Of a DNA stretch of 64,000 bases, positions 54,152 to 63,644 are shown piece by piece. The stretch comes from Bernardetia sp. GTDB taxonomy: Bacteria > Bacteroidota > Bacteroidia > Cytophagales > Bernardetiaceae. The stretch is taken from assembly GCA_020630575.1 (NCBI GenBank), contig JAHDBD010000011.1, positions 1-64,000 on the forward strand, in the 5' to 3' direction. A program made the position numbers and the translations under genes. Positions within the stretch are counted from its first letter, which is position 1. Each line of letters starts with the position of its first letter. The notes beneath the pieces are model-generated. The model was given only the letters and a program-made list of their open reading frames with translations. It made no database searches and was not told the origin of the DNA.

Positions 54152-54386
54152 AAACACTGAAAAGGGAATACGGTCATCATTTTATGTGATTTATTCCGTA
54201 ACTGTACCCGCAACTGTGAATTTGGTTTTTTGATAGTTATCAATTAGTTATACTTCAAAAAATAATTGTGTTCTACATACCACTGCCTAATTGTAAAAAT
54301 TAGTTACACTGATTATTTCATAACTCGTAATTGATTCTAGGTGGGAAGGTCAGCAATTTTTTCAAATCAGTCAGGAGACCTGCCTT
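54152..54386 (+). ncRNA. Cobalamin riboswitch
   Basis: The B12-element order is clear: AAAGGGAATACGG, then ACTGTACCCGCAACTGTGAA (the B12-box region, 54200-54220), CACTG near 54307, GGTGGGAAGGTCAGCAA and GTCAGGAGACCTGCC (54370-54384). A small hairpin at 54400-54424 (CTCT/AGAG plus AGTT/AACT) lies between the aptamer and the start codon at 54456 and may be the expression platform. Such elements shut off B12 uptake genes when cobalamin is plentiful. Confidence 0.93.
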
Positions 54387-54455
54387 TTCTATTCTTGTAC
54401 TCTCAGTTCGGGAAAAAACTAGAGTCATTATTTTATTTTATTCTTTTTAATTTTT

Positions 54456-55553
54456 ATGTCTATTCGTAATTCTAATTTACGTCCAAACTTTTGGACTCTG
54501 TTTTTGTATGTTCTTATTTCAGTTTCTGTTTTTTCTTCTTGTAATGATGATGGAGAAAATACTCCTGATATTCTTGAGGGAAAATATGCACAAGGTTATT
54601 TAGTAGTTAATGAAGGTGTTTTTGGAATGAATAATTCTTCAGTTGGACACATCTCTACATCTAATAGTGTTACTCAGCAAATTTTTCAGACCGTTACTGG
54701 TGATAGTTTAGGAGATCAACTTCAATCTATATCTATTTTGGAAGATGAAGCTTATTTGATGGTAAGTGGAAGTGATAAAATTGAAGTTGTACATAGAGGA
54801 ACTTTCGAAAGACAGGCAACTATTTTTGATACTACTACCTTCAAATTTGCAAACCCTCGTTATCTTGCTGATGTTGGAAATAATAAAGCATATATTACTA
54901 CTTGGGGAGATTTTGGAGATATTCCTGCAAAAATTTTGGTTATAGATACTCAAACAAAAAAAATTATAACTACAATAGAAGCTAGTTCAGGTGCTGAATA
55001 TGTAGTGTTTGACAGTAACACTAAAAAAGCATTTGTTGCTAATACTTTTGGTTCTACTATTTCAGTTTATAATCCTTCTAGTAATGTATTAGAAAATACA
55101 ATTGATATTTCTCCAAATAGTCCAAAAGATATGCTTTTAGATAAAAATGGTGATATTTGGGTGACAGCATCTCCTTTTGGTTCTTCAACTGGAGCAATCC
55201 ATAAGATAAATACATCTACAAATAGTATTGAAACTACTATTCAATTGAATGCAGGAAGTGAAAATGTAGGTGGACAGTTAGCTATTAATCCAAGCAAAGA
55301 TATTTTGTATTATAATTTTAGCAGTGGAATCTATGAATTACCTATTACTGCGACAGCTCAAGCTACCACTCCAATTATTCAGAATGGTGCTTATGGGGTA
55401 AGTATCGACCCTTCAAATGGTGATATTTGGGTAGGAATCGCTAATTTTCAAGGTCCAGAAGGAAATGAAGTAATACAATATGACAATAAAGGAACTTTAA
55501 AAAATACGTTTACTGCAAGTGCAGGTCCTAATGAAGTTATTTTTCTTCCTTAA
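54456..55553 (+). CDS. B12-regulated beta-propeller lipoprotein (BtuG-like)
   Basis: The 365-residue protein has a lipoprotein signal (FLYVLISVSVFSSC, lipid Cys near residue 29). It then has about seven YVTN/NHL-type propeller blades (KAYITTWGD, KAFVANTFGSTISVYNPSS, GDIWVTASPFGSST, GDIWVGIANFQG). BtuG of gut Bacteroides is a surface beta-propeller lipoprotein that captures B12 for BtuB. The same fold, lipidation and riboswitch control point to that role here. No btuB or btuFCD follows: the downstream side is an IS3 remnant. Naming as BtuG rests on fold plus riboswitch, not on a detailed match. Confidence 0.75.
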   Translation: MSIRNSNLRPNFWTLFLYVLISVSVFSSCNDDGENTPDILEGKYAQGYLVVNEGVFGMNNSSVGHISTSNSVTQQIFQTVTGDSLGDQLQSISILEDEAYLMVSGSDKIEVVHRGTFERQATIFDTTTFKFANPRYLADVGNNKAYITTWGDFGDIPAKILVIDTQTKKIITTIEASSGAEYVVFDSNTKKAFVANTFGSTISVYNPSSNVLENTIDISPNSPKDMLLDKNGDIWVTASPFGSSTGAIHKINTSTNSIETTIQLNAGSENVGGQLAINPSKDILYYNFSSGIYELPITATAQATTPIIQNGAYGVSIDPSNGDIWVGIANFQGPEGNEVIQYDNKGTLKNTFTASAGPNEVIFLP

Positions 55554-55623
55554 GAATCTAAAACTCACTATTAAAAAAAAATATTTCGTTTTGAAATAGT
55601 GTTATTGTTTTTTAGATAAATTA

Positions 55624-55662
55624 TAAATCAGGCAGTTTCTAAACTGTCTGATTTATCTTTTT
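55624..55662 (+). terminator. Terminator after the BtuG-like gene
   Basis: TAAATCAGGCAGTTT pairs with AAACTGTCTGATTTA (one G-U pair), followed by a T-rich tail. Similar to the hairpin at 47947. Confidence 0.85.
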
Positions 55663-55690
55663 TATAGATTCTTATTTGAACGTTTTCTTC

Positions 55691-55915
55691 TTAATATGTT
55701 TGCTCTGGTGTTTGCATATATAAAGAAAAAGAAGGTCTTTCTTGATTATATATTTGTATACTTTGCTCTATTAGTTGTTTCATCCAAGTCAAATAAGATT
55801 GTTGAGTTTCTAGTAAAAATTCTTGTTTCAAAACACCATTTATATGTTCTGCAACTTCATTTTCGTAGGAATTATAAGATTCTGTAATACTACACCGAAT
55901 ACAATTTTTAGTCAA
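55691..55915 (-). pseudogene. IS3-family transposase OrfB remnant
   Basis: The 74-codon frame reads SYENEVAEHINGVLKQEFLL, LIEQSIQIYNQERPSFSL and MQTPEQTY, the C-terminal end of an IS3 OrfB integrase-core protein. It contains the last catalytic Glu region but not the two Asp motifs. Nothing upstream restores the rest, so the element is a fossil. It lies directly after the B12-regulated gene, where a btuB partner might have been. Confidence 0.8.
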
Positions 55916-55965
55916 AGTTGTTTTATATTCATCCCTACAATATTAGGAGGGTACATCAGAAAAAT

Positions 55966-56012
55966 AAAAAACCACTGTTAGAAAATAAATTCTAAAAGTG
56001 GTTTTTTGTTGG
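55966..56012. terminator. Terminator of the peptidase/permease gene
   Basis: AAAAACCACT pairs with AGTGGTTTTT, with an inner TTAGAA/TTCTAA stem and T-runs on both sides; it serves the minus-strand gene ending at 56033. Confidence 0.8.
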
Positions 56013-56032
56013 ATTTTAACTTCAAATAAAGG

Positions 56033-59000
56033 CTACTCTTTCTCTACTTTTTTGACATTATCATCAGGATGTCTGTCAATAAGTTTATTAAGTGGATCAA
56101 TTCCAGCTTTTACAGGCTTTCCTTTTACCTTAATTTTTAATGTAGAGTTTTCTTTTGTGATTTGATGTTTTTCAAGATATAAAAGAGGAGCAAACTTATA
56201 ACCTTCTGCATTTGCTTCAGTTGGTTCTTCTCCATAAACTCCAATATCTATCCATTCGGTCAAAGGCAATTCAGTTTCTTTTCCTAAAGAATCTGCAACT
56301 ACTTTTCCACTAGAGAGTTCTAAGGTAACTTCATACATATCATTACCCAAATCTTTATAAGTTGCATTTTCGACTTGATTTTCATAAAAAGTAATACTTT
56401 CTACTAAATCAGTAATCAAATATTGAAGCGAATCAGGCGTAACGGCTTTTATTTCATTGGTCAAATCAGTCGTAGTTGGATAATTTCCTTCACTAAACTT
56501 CCATTTATTAAGATAATTTTTCAATGCAAGATTTATTTTATCTTCGCCAATATAATCCTGCAAAGCATACATAATCAAAGAACCTTTACGATAATGAATA
56601 TATTGCTGTCCTTCTACCAAATCTAAAGGAAGCTCTTTCTTTTTTTCATTACTTCTTCCTCTTAAATAACTATTCAACTCATATATCAAGAATTTTTGAA
56701 CAAGTTCTTTAGGATATTTATGTTTCATTACCATCAAAGCTGAATATTGTGAAAGTGTTTCAGAAAGCATTGTACTTCCTTGCACAGGAGCTTCTGTAAC
56801 TTGATGCCCCCACCATTGATGTGCTGTTTCGTGTGCTGTAACATAGTAATTCATATCAATATCTTCTTGCTTCATATCTAACATAAAACCAATTTCCTCT
56901 GAATAAGGAACTGTATTGGCGAAAGATTGAGCAAAAGATTGATAACGAGGAAACTCAATAATACGCAACTGGCGATGTTGATATTCTCCAAAGTTTTCAG
57001 AGAAATAAGACAAAGCATCTTTCATTCCGTTCATCATTCTATCCAAATTAGCTGTATGTTCTTTGTGATAATAAATTTCAAGAGCAACTTCTTTTTGTGT
57101 TCCATTCGAATCAGTTTTTGATTTCCAAATATCTTTCATTACTTCATATCTACCCGACTGCATAGCATAAAAATTAGCCATTGGAGCATCCATTTTATAA
57201 TGAAAATAACGTCTATCATTTTCTGTCCACTCTTTCTGTAAATAACCAGGGGCAATGGCAATTTGGTCAGGTGAAGTGCTTAAAACAATTTCAAAATCAA
57301 TCATGTCAGCATCATTTCCAAAAAGATTATGCGAATGAAATTTCTCTTCCTCACGAGCTGGCATACGTTCTTTTTCTGGCAAATCATATTCTTTTCGTTT
57401 GTCATCACTGGATATTTCATAGCCTTCATTGTATCCTAAAGAAGGAAAAAAGCCATTATTAAAGAATGTTCCGTTTTCTACCACTTGTGTATTACTTCCA
57501 CGAGTTACAAATCCTTCTGTTTCCAAAACCATTTTAAAATTGAGTTTCATGGTTTCATTGGGTTGCAAAGGTTTTGCAAGTGTATAGATTTCATAATTAA
57601 ATTCTTCAAACTTATCTTTCAGACCAACTTCTTTTGAGAATTTGAGATATTCTGTTCGGATATTTCCTCTGTCTCCTTTTTGGATATGAATATCTTTTAT
57701 AGGTTTATTTGTTTTGTTTTTGAGTGTAAAATAACCTTCAGCAACTACATTTCTTTCACTTGGAAAAATATCAACTTTAAGATTAGCAGCCGTTATTTTT
57801 GGTAATTCTATATCCTTGTATTGCTTCAATTCTTTTTCATAGGCTACTTGTTGTTTTTCTTGCTCTTTAGAGTTTTTATATTCATTCAAAATATTAGTAT
57901 TATAGAATGCAAAAGAACCTAAAAACACAACAGCCACAACACTTACCATAAGACCAGCAACCCACATTTTATTGATTCTATATTTTCCAATTTCAAAACG
58001 TGTTTTGAGGTTTGTTTCTGTTCCTCTTACTGAGAAATAAATAGCTAAAAACAACAAAACTATAGAAAACATAATCCAATAGGCACTCATCCAAGAAAAA
58101 GGAGTTATAAAATGTCCAAACGTATTCATATCTGAATATGTACCTAAACTCATTCCACTTCCAAAGTGAAACAGTGGATGTTCTACATCAATATATTGTA
58201 ATAATCCATCTACAATAAAAATAATAATCATGGTGGCAAAGCCAATGAATTTATTATTGACCATGACTTGTACAAATAAGCCAAGTAACGTGTAAATAAT
58301 GAGCATCGAAAGCGTATCGGTAAACATTGTCTTGAAATACAAACCGAGTTCATAATTATAATATCCTTTGAAAGTCTGTATCAAAACTCCTGTAAAAATC
58401 AGCATCACAATCAAAACAGAATACGACAAAAGAAGCCCAAAAAATTTACTAATAATTCCAATCCATGTTTGTGTAGGAAGCGCATCAAGAATTAAATCCA
58501 TTTTAGCTTCTCGTTCTTTCCAAACCAGTTCTCCTGTATAGAAAACAGCAATAATTAAGAAAAAGAGTGTAAACTGACTTTGAATAAGTTCGATAACAGA
58601 ATAAGTAGTTGGAAAAGAATATGCTCCATAAAGTCGGTTCATATTCATAGAGGCAGCAAAAGTCATAAGCATACCTGCAATAACAACAGCTAAGAAAGGA
58701 ACTTCTTTGAAAAGGCTTTTGAAATAGAAAATAGTTAGTTTGAAAACGTGCTGAGTGGTTGCACCAAAGCCAAAATGAAGGTTTACTTTAGGTAACTTGG
58801 TAAGCGCAATTGAAGTAGCAATCGTTTTCTTTTCTGCTTTAGGCTTTATAAAACTCTGACGAACAACACGAAAGGCAAAACCTTTGTATAAAACAAATAA
58901 AGATACAAAAGCAATACTGAGCCATAACAAACGATTGTAAAGAACAAAACCTGTAAGTTGTGCTGTTTGCGAGTTTTTCTGTGCAATAGACCAATACTCT

Positions 59001-59659
59001 GTCTGTCTTCTAAAAGCTGAGATTCCAAATGGGTCAAGCCAAGCAACAATATCTTTATATTCTAATGAGCTAGAAAGATTTAAAGCCACAATATAAAGCA
59101 CCAAAAGCAAAATTCCCTGTGTATAAACCACCAACATTTTACGGCTCAAAGCACCACCAGCAAACATAATTGTTCCACTAATAAAGAGGTTTGTTATGCC
59201 AAAAAGTAAAAATGGTTGTAAATAATGCCAAAGATTAAAGGCTAAAAAACGATCAGGCTCAGAAAATGATTTAAGATAACCTAAAGTCATTCCAAAGAAA
59301 GCACCACTAAAAACAAAAAGCAGAACAATAAAAGAACCTATAAAACGTCCAAATAAATAATCTCGTTTAGTAATAGGCGTAGTAAAGAGCATAGAATGGG
59401 TTTTATGTTCAAAATCACGCAAAATTCCTACTCCCATAATAGCCGAAACTATCATACTAAAAAAAGCTGTAACAATGAGGATTGTATTGGCAAGAGTAAC
59501 AGGAGCATTTATTTTGACTTGTCCTGCTGCGCCACCAATTTGTACAAAATCACTTGTCATGGCTGCAAGTGTAAGCAGAAAAAGAATGGCAAAATAAAGA
59601 TATGTTGCAGGACGCTTGAGCCTATATTTGAGTTCGAAACGAATGACTTCTAAAAGCAT
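56033..59659 (-). CDS. ABC-2 permease fused to M1-family metallopeptidase
   Basis: The 1208-residue protein begins with two ABC-2-type permease units (about residues 1-240 and 280-570, some twelve helices). A final membrane segment lies near 580-600 and a periplasmic M1 (gluzincin) domain follows. The zinc site is HETAHQWWGHQ near residue 940, with the downstream Glu in LSETLSQYSALMVM. The GAMEN exopeptidase motif is not evident, so aminopeptidase activity is uncertain. Fusions of this type are known in Bacteroidota. The ATPase gene lies 66 bases upstream on the same strand, so the two form one exporter. Confidence 0.9.
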   Translation of the reverse strand: MLLEVIRFELKYRLKRPATYLYFAILFLLTLAAMTSDFVQIGGAAGQVKINAPVTLANTILIVTAFFSMIVSAIMGVGILRDFEHKTHSMLFTTPITKRDYLFGRFIGSFIVLLFVFSGAFFGMTLGYLKSFSEPDRFLAFNLWHYLQPFLLFGITNLFISGTIMFAGGALSRKMLVVYTQGILLLVLYIVALNLSSSLEYKDIVAWLDPFGISAFRRQTEYWSIAQKNSQTAQLTGFVLYNRLLWLSIAFVSLFVLYKGFAFRVVRQSFIKPKAEKKTIATSIALTKLPKVNLHFGFGATTQHVFKLTIFYFKSLFKEVPFLAVVIAGMLMTFAASMNMNRLYGAYSFPTTYSVIELIQSQFTLFFLIIAVFYTGELVWKEREAKMDLILDALPTQTWIGIISKFFGLLLSYSVLIVMLIFTGVLIQTFKGYYNYELGLYFKTMFTDTLSMLIIYTLLGLFVQVMVNNKFIGFATMIIIFIVDGLLQYIDVEHPLFHFGSGMSLGTYSDMNTFGHFITPFSWMSAYWIMFSIVLLFLAIYFSVRGTETNLKTRFEIGKYRINKMWVAGLMVSVVAVVFLGSFAFYNTNILNEYKNSKEQEKQQVAYEKELKQYKDIELPKITAANLKVDIFPSERNVVAEGYFTLKNKTNKPIKDIHIQKGDRGNIRTEYLKFSKEVGLKDKFEEFNYEIYTLAKPLQPNETMKLNFKMVLETEGFVTRGSNTQVVENGTFFNNGFFPSLGYNEGYEISSDDKRKEYDLPEKERMPAREEEKFHSHNLFGNDADMIDFEIVLSTSPDQIAIAPGYLQKEWTENDRRYFHYKMDAPMANFYAMQSGRYEVMKDIWKSKTDSNGTQKEVALEIYYHKEHTANLDRMMNGMKDALSYFSENFGEYQHRQLRIIEFPRYQSFAQSFANTVPYSEEIGFMLDMKQEDIDMNYYVTAHETAHQWWGHQVTEAPVQGSTMLSETLSQYSALMVMKHKYPKELVQKFLIYELNSYLRGRSNEKKKELPLDLVEGQQYIHYRKGSLIMYALQDYIGEDKINLALKNYLNKWKFSEGNYPTTTDLTNEIKAVTPDSLQYLITDLVESITFYENQVENATYKDLGNDMYEVTLELSSGKVVADSLGKETELPLTEWIDIGVYGEEPTEANAEGYKFAPLLYLEKHQITKENSTLKIKVKGKPVKAGIDPLNKLIDRHPDDNVKKVEKE

Positions 59660-59725
59660 AATGGATATTGGAATTAGGAAATGGGAATTAGAGAAGATAG
59701 AAATTTCATTGAAATTAACTGGTTA

Positions 59726-60628
59726 CTATTTACTGCTAACTGCTAATTGATGACTGCTAACTGTATTAAAATATACATCTTCCAAATCTGCTTCTACAAT
59801 TTCGAAACCTTCTTCAGGTTGCGTTTCAGAAAAAACATGAATTACTGGTTTCCCTGCGCTCATTCTATCGGAAATCACATTCATTCTCTTTCCATAACTT
59901 TCTACTTCATTTCTTTCAATTCGTTTTCTCCAAATCTTATTTTCTAGCTTTTCGATTGCTTTGAGAGGATGAATTTGTAATAATACTTCACCTTTATTGA
60001 TAATTGCCATATCCGTACAAAGTTCTTTTACATCATCTACAATATGAGTAGAGAGAATTACAATTGTGTTTTCGCCAAGTTCACTCAAAAGATTATGAAA
60101 ACGATTTCGCTCAGCTGGGTCTAGTCCTGCTGTGGGTTCATCTACAATAATGAGTTCAGGGTTTGCTAAAAGAGCTTGAGCAATTCCAAAACGCTGTTTC
60201 ATTCCTCCACTAAAACCTCCTAAATTCTTTTTTCTTTTATCGTATAAATTTGTCTTATTTAACAGCGCAGCTACTACTTCTTTACGCTCTTTTTTATTTG
60301 TAATTCCTTTCAAAACTGCCAAGTGATCCAATAAAACCTCTGCACTTACTTTTGGATAAACACCAAATTCTTGAGGTAAATAGCCCAAAATTGAACGAAC
60401 TTTATCTTTTTGTTCTAAGACATTTATTTCTCCTGTTGAAGATTGAAATGAAATTACTCCACTATCTGCTTCTTGTAATGTTGCTATTGTTCGCATAAGA
60501 GAAGATTTTCCTGCTCCATTAGGTCCTAAAAGTCCAAACATTCCTTTGTTAATAGTAAGGGAAACATCTGTAAGAGCTTGTACGCCATTGGCGTAAGTTT
60601 TATTGAGATTTTTGATGACTAATTGCAT
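59726..60628 (-). CDS. ABC transporter ATP-binding protein
   Basis: The 300-residue ATPase has Walker A (GPNGAGKSSLMRT), a Q-loop (YLPQEFGVYP), the signature FSGGMKQRFGIAQALLANP, Walker B (ELIIVDEPTAGLDP) and the H-loop (STHIVDD). It powers the adjacent permease/M1 fusion. Its last residues (SSHQLAVSSK) are encoded by imperfect direct repeats of ACTGCTAACT (59730-59763), probably an acquired tail. The upstream region (60629-60965) has no gene. Confidence 0.92.
   Translation of the reverse strand: MQLVIKNLNKTYANGVQALTDVSLTINKGMFGLLGPNGAGKSSLMRTIATLQEADSGVISFQSSTGEINVLEQKDKVRSILGYLPQEFGVYPKVSAEVLLDHLAVLKGITNKKERKEVVAALLNKTNLYDKRKKNLGGFSGGMKQRFGIAQALLANPELIIVDEPTAGLDPAERNRFHNLLSELGENTIVILSTHIVDDVKELCTDMAIINKGEVLLQIHPLKAIEKLENKIWRKRIERNEVESYGKRMNVISDRMSAGKPVIHVFSETQPEEGFEIVEADLEDVYFNTVSSHQLAVSSK
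59730..59763. repeat. Direct repeats at the 3' end of the ABC ATPase gene
   Basis: ACTGCTAACTGCTAATTGAT followed by GACTGCTAACTG: three or so imperfect copies of a CTGCTAA(C/T)TG unit that run through the last codons of the ATPase gene. Confidence 0.5.
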
Positions 60629-60797
60629 AAAAAGCAGTTAAGTGAGTGAAAAATGATTTTTAATTAACTTCTGTAATAGAGTGCTTTTTTTGTAATATGT
60701 TGCACGATAAGATTGAGAATTACAGTTTTTAAGAAAAATTTTATTTTGAGTGATTAAATATTACTTCATTTTCTTCCTTAAAATAACACAATAAGAA

Positions 60798-60828
60798 TTT
60801 CAAAGTAGACCAAAATTTTGTATGTTTG
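60798..60828 (+). promoter_or_regulatory. Promoter of the SulP/carbonic anhydrase unit
   Basis: TTTC at 60798-60801 and TATGTTTG at 60821-60828 are 19 bases apart, a fair match to the Bacteroidota consensus, 138 bases before the SulP start. Confidence 0.45.
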
Positions 60829-60965
60829 TTTAAAACAAAAGTATTACTATCAAAAATACTTTTTATTTACTTCCTCAATAAGTAACACATTATCTTTTTG
60901 AAGTACTTCTAATGAAAAAAGAAAATTAAAAAACATACAACTACTGCTTAACTACTCTTACAAAA

Positions 60966-62717
60966 ATGCCTAATTCATTTCCCAAAATCACTAAAAACAC
61001 CACTACTAAAAAAAACACTTATTCAGAACCTTCTCTTTTTGGAAACTTCAAATATGATGTTCCTGCTGGTTTAGTTGTTTTTTTGGTCGCTCTTCCTCTT
61101 TGTCTTGGAATTGCTGTGGCATCAGATGCCCCTGCATTTTCTGGTATTGTTGCAGGAATTTTAGGAGGCTTAATCGTTCCTCTTATTAGCCGTTCAGCTA
61201 TGGGAGTGAGTGGTCCTGCTGCTGGTCTGACTGCTATTGTAGTATTAGGAATTGCAGACACAGGTAGTTTTGAGTTATTTTTATTAGCTGTTTTTTTGGG
61301 TGGACTTGTTCAACTTGTTCTTTTTTTTATGCAAGCAGGAACAATAGCTTATTTTTTACCCTCTTCTGTTTTGAAAGGAATGCTCGCAGGAATTGGTATG
61401 ATTCTGATTTTAAAACAACTCCCTCATGCTCTTGGCTATGATGTGGAAGCATTTAGTGAAGATGAGTTTTGGATTTGGGGAACAGATCAAAATGCCGTTA
61501 CAATGATTTTGGCAGCTCTTAAAAATGCTTCTAAAAATCTAAATGCAATTGTTATAAGTGTTATCAGTTTATTTGTATTAATTGTTTGGGATAGAATTCC
61601 ATTTTTGAGAAAATTATCTTTTCTTCCTGCTGCTTTGATGGCTGTTGTGATAGGAACACTAATCAATGAGGCATATTTATATTATAACTTTGAATCTTCA
61701 ATTTTTTCTCCTTTGGCTTCTTCTCATTTAGTTGATTTGCCCATGACAGATGAACTAAAAAGTCTTTCTACTCAATCTGTCCCTACCTTAGAGTTTATAC
61801 AAATATCTCTTTCTAATTTTTGGCAACAGCTTACTTTTCCCAATTTTTCGCTTTGGGCTGAGCATATTAAAGACTGGGATATTTGGGTATTGGCTTTTAC
61901 TATCGGTGTCGTGGCAAGTATAGAATCCCTTTTAACAGTTGAAGCTGTTGATAAACTTGATCCTTACAAAAGAAATTCGCCTCTTAATCGTGAGCTTTTG
62001 GCGCAAGGTATAGCTAATACTATTGCTGGTTTGGTAGGGGCAATTCCTGTAACAGCTGTTATTGTCCGAAGTACAGCAAGCATTGGTGCAGGTGGACGCA
62101 CTCGTATGTCTGCCATTATACATGGATTACTTTTGCTTATTTCTGTTATTTTCATTAGTCAATATCTCAATCATATTCCCTTGGCTAGTTTAGCAGCTAT
62201 TCTTTTAGTGGTGGGTTATAAACTGATTAAGCCGTCTACAGTAAAAGAAATTTATCAAAAAGGAAGAGAGCAATTTGTGCCTTTTATAGTGACAGCAATA
62301 GTTATTTTGTTCTCTGATTTACTTATCGGAATTATGGTCGGAATTGTTGTAGGATTTTTCTTTGTAATTCGTGCAAATGTAAAAACAGCTATTTCCATCA
62401 AACAAGTTGGTAGAGATGAACATCATTTTGAAATTGTCTTTAATAAAGATTTATCTTTTGTCAATCGTGCCTTTTTAAGAGATATTTTTGCTAGAATTCC
62501 TAATCATACTTCAGTGATAGTAGACGGAACAAAGGCTCATTTTATCGATAAAGATATTGAAGATACAATCAAAAACTTTATAAAAGAAGCTGAACAACAC
62601 GACATTCAAGTTAACTTAAAAAATGTAATTTTTACCAGTTCAGAAGAAGCCATAAAAAAGCATGAAAAGAAAAGTGGTAATGATGAGTTTTTTGAAGAAA
62701 CAGAATCATCATTATAA
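60966..62717 (+). CDS. SulP-family anion transporter with STAS domain
   Basis: The 583-residue protein has the SulP core: KYDVPAGLVVFLVALPLCLGIAVASDAP at about residues 27-55, about ten further helices, VVASIESLLTVEAVDKLDPYKR, and ANTIAGLVGAIPVTAVIVRST. A short cytoplasmic STAS-like domain occupies about residues 480-570. SulP proteins carry sulfate or bicarbonate. The carbonic anhydrase encoded 47 bases downstream points to bicarbonate; the sulfate genes lie about 50 kb away and do not include it. The pair probably forms one transcript. Confidence 0.92.
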   Translation: MPNSFPKITKNTTTKKNTYSEPSLFGNFKYDVPAGLVVFLVALPLCLGIAVASDAPAFSGIVAGILGGLIVPLISRSAMGVSGPAAGLTAIVVLGIADTGSFELFLLAVFLGGLVQLVLFFMQAGTIAYFLPSSVLKGMLAGIGMILILKQLPHALGYDVEAFSEDEFWIWGTDQNAVTMILAALKNASKNLNAIVISVISLFVLIVWDRIPFLRKLSFLPAALMAVVIGTLINEAYLYYNFESSIFSPLASSHLVDLPMTDELKSLSTQSVPTLEFIQISLSNFWQQLTFPNFSLWAEHIKDWDIWVLAFTIGVVASIESLLTVEAVDKLDPYKRNSPLNRELLAQGIANTIAGLVGAIPVTAVIVRSTASIGAGGRTRMSAIIHGLLLLISVIFISQYLNHIPLASLAAILLVVGYKLIKPSTVKEIYQKGREQFVPFIVTAIVILFSDLLIGIMVGIVVGFFFVIRANVKTAISIKQVGRDEHHFEIVFNKDLSFVNRAFLRDIFARIPNHTSVIVDGTKAHFIDKDIEDTIKNFIKEAEQHDIQVNLKNVIFTSSEEAIKKHEKKSGNDEFFEETESSL

Positions 62718-62763
62718 ACAGTACAAAACCAAACAAACCTCTAACGCAAAAAAAAAATATAGT

Positions 62764-63417
62764 ATGCCAAAATCATATTTAGACTTATTAGAAAGTAATA
62801 AAAAATGGGCAAATACAGTCCAAACCTACAACCCTACTTTTTTTGATGAATTATCACAAGGACAAAATCCAAATTATCTTTGGATTGGTTGTGCTGATAG
62901 TCGTGTACCTGCATCAGAAATTACAGGAGTAGTTCCAGGGTCAATTTTTGTACATAGAAATATTGCAAATATGGTTGTTCATACAGATATGAATATGCTC
63001 AGTGTGCTTTTTTATGCTGTAAAAGTTTTGAAAGTAAAACACATTATTGTTTGTGGACATTATGGGTGTGGTGGCGTGATTTCGGCCATGCAAAAAGAAA
63101 AATTTGGTTTTATCGACAACTGGCTTCGTCATATTAAAGATGTATATCGTTTGCACCAAAAAGAGTTAGATGAAATTGAAAATCAAGAAGAGAGAGCAAA
63201 CAAGTATGTAGAATTAAATGTTATGGAACAAGTTCTTAATTTATCTAAAATTTCTTTCTTAAATGAAGAGTGGGAAAAAGGTGAGTTTCCATATATCCAC
63301 GGCTGGGTATATAGCTTGAAGGATGGAATTCTAAAAGATTTGAATATTACAACCAATACCACAGAAGGTTTGGAATCTGTTTTTAAGTTTAGTGAAAAGA
63401 CAAGTAAAATATTCTAA
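62764..63417 (+). CDS. can: Beta-class carbonic anhydrase
   Basis: It interconverts CO2 and bicarbonate. Zinc ligands and the active-site dyad are seen in WIGCADSRVPASEITG (Cys, Asp, Arg) and HIIVCGHYGCGGVISAM (His and Cys). The 217-residue length is normal from ATG 62764 (MPKSYLDLLESNKKWA). The frame also extends upstream into the SulP gene (ATG 62662), but this would add an unrelated basic tail. Together with the SulP transporter it suits inorganic carbon supply. Confidence 0.94.
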   Translation: MPKSYLDLLESNKKWANTVQTYNPTFFDELSQGQNPNYLWIGCADSRVPASEITGVVPGSIFVHRNIANMVVHTDMNMLSVLFYAVKVLKVKHIIVCGHYGCGGVISAMQKEKFGFIDNWLRHIKDVYRLHQKELDEIENQEERANKYVELNVMEQVLNLSKISFLNEEWEKGEFPYIHGWVYSLKDGILKDLNITTNTTEGLESVFKFSEKTSKIF

Positions 63418-63469
63418 AATAAGTCTACTATTGATTACTTTTGTATCCTTAAAATAAAATTTGCGCTTA

Positions 63470-63506
63470 CTCTCAAGTATGATTTATCCAAAATTATACT
63501 TGAGAG
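63470..63506. repeat. Inverted repeat upstream of the TetR gene
   Basis: CTCTCAAGTAT (63470-63480) and ATACTTGAGAG (63496-63506) form a perfect 11-base inverted repeat with a 15-base spacer. It lies between a plus-strand -7 box TACTTTTG (63436-63443) and a minus-strand TATCTTTG (63526-63533), so it might be an operator for the TetR protein that follows. Confidence 0.5.
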
Positions 63507-63644
63507 AGAGTAGACACTCACTCAACAAAGATAAACGGAAGATACGTGAAAAATAAAATCACCTTTGTTATTTTATAGCATATAACACAACTTAAAACAA
63601 AACTATTTTATTAAAAATAATTACAATCATAACTAGTTAAAATA

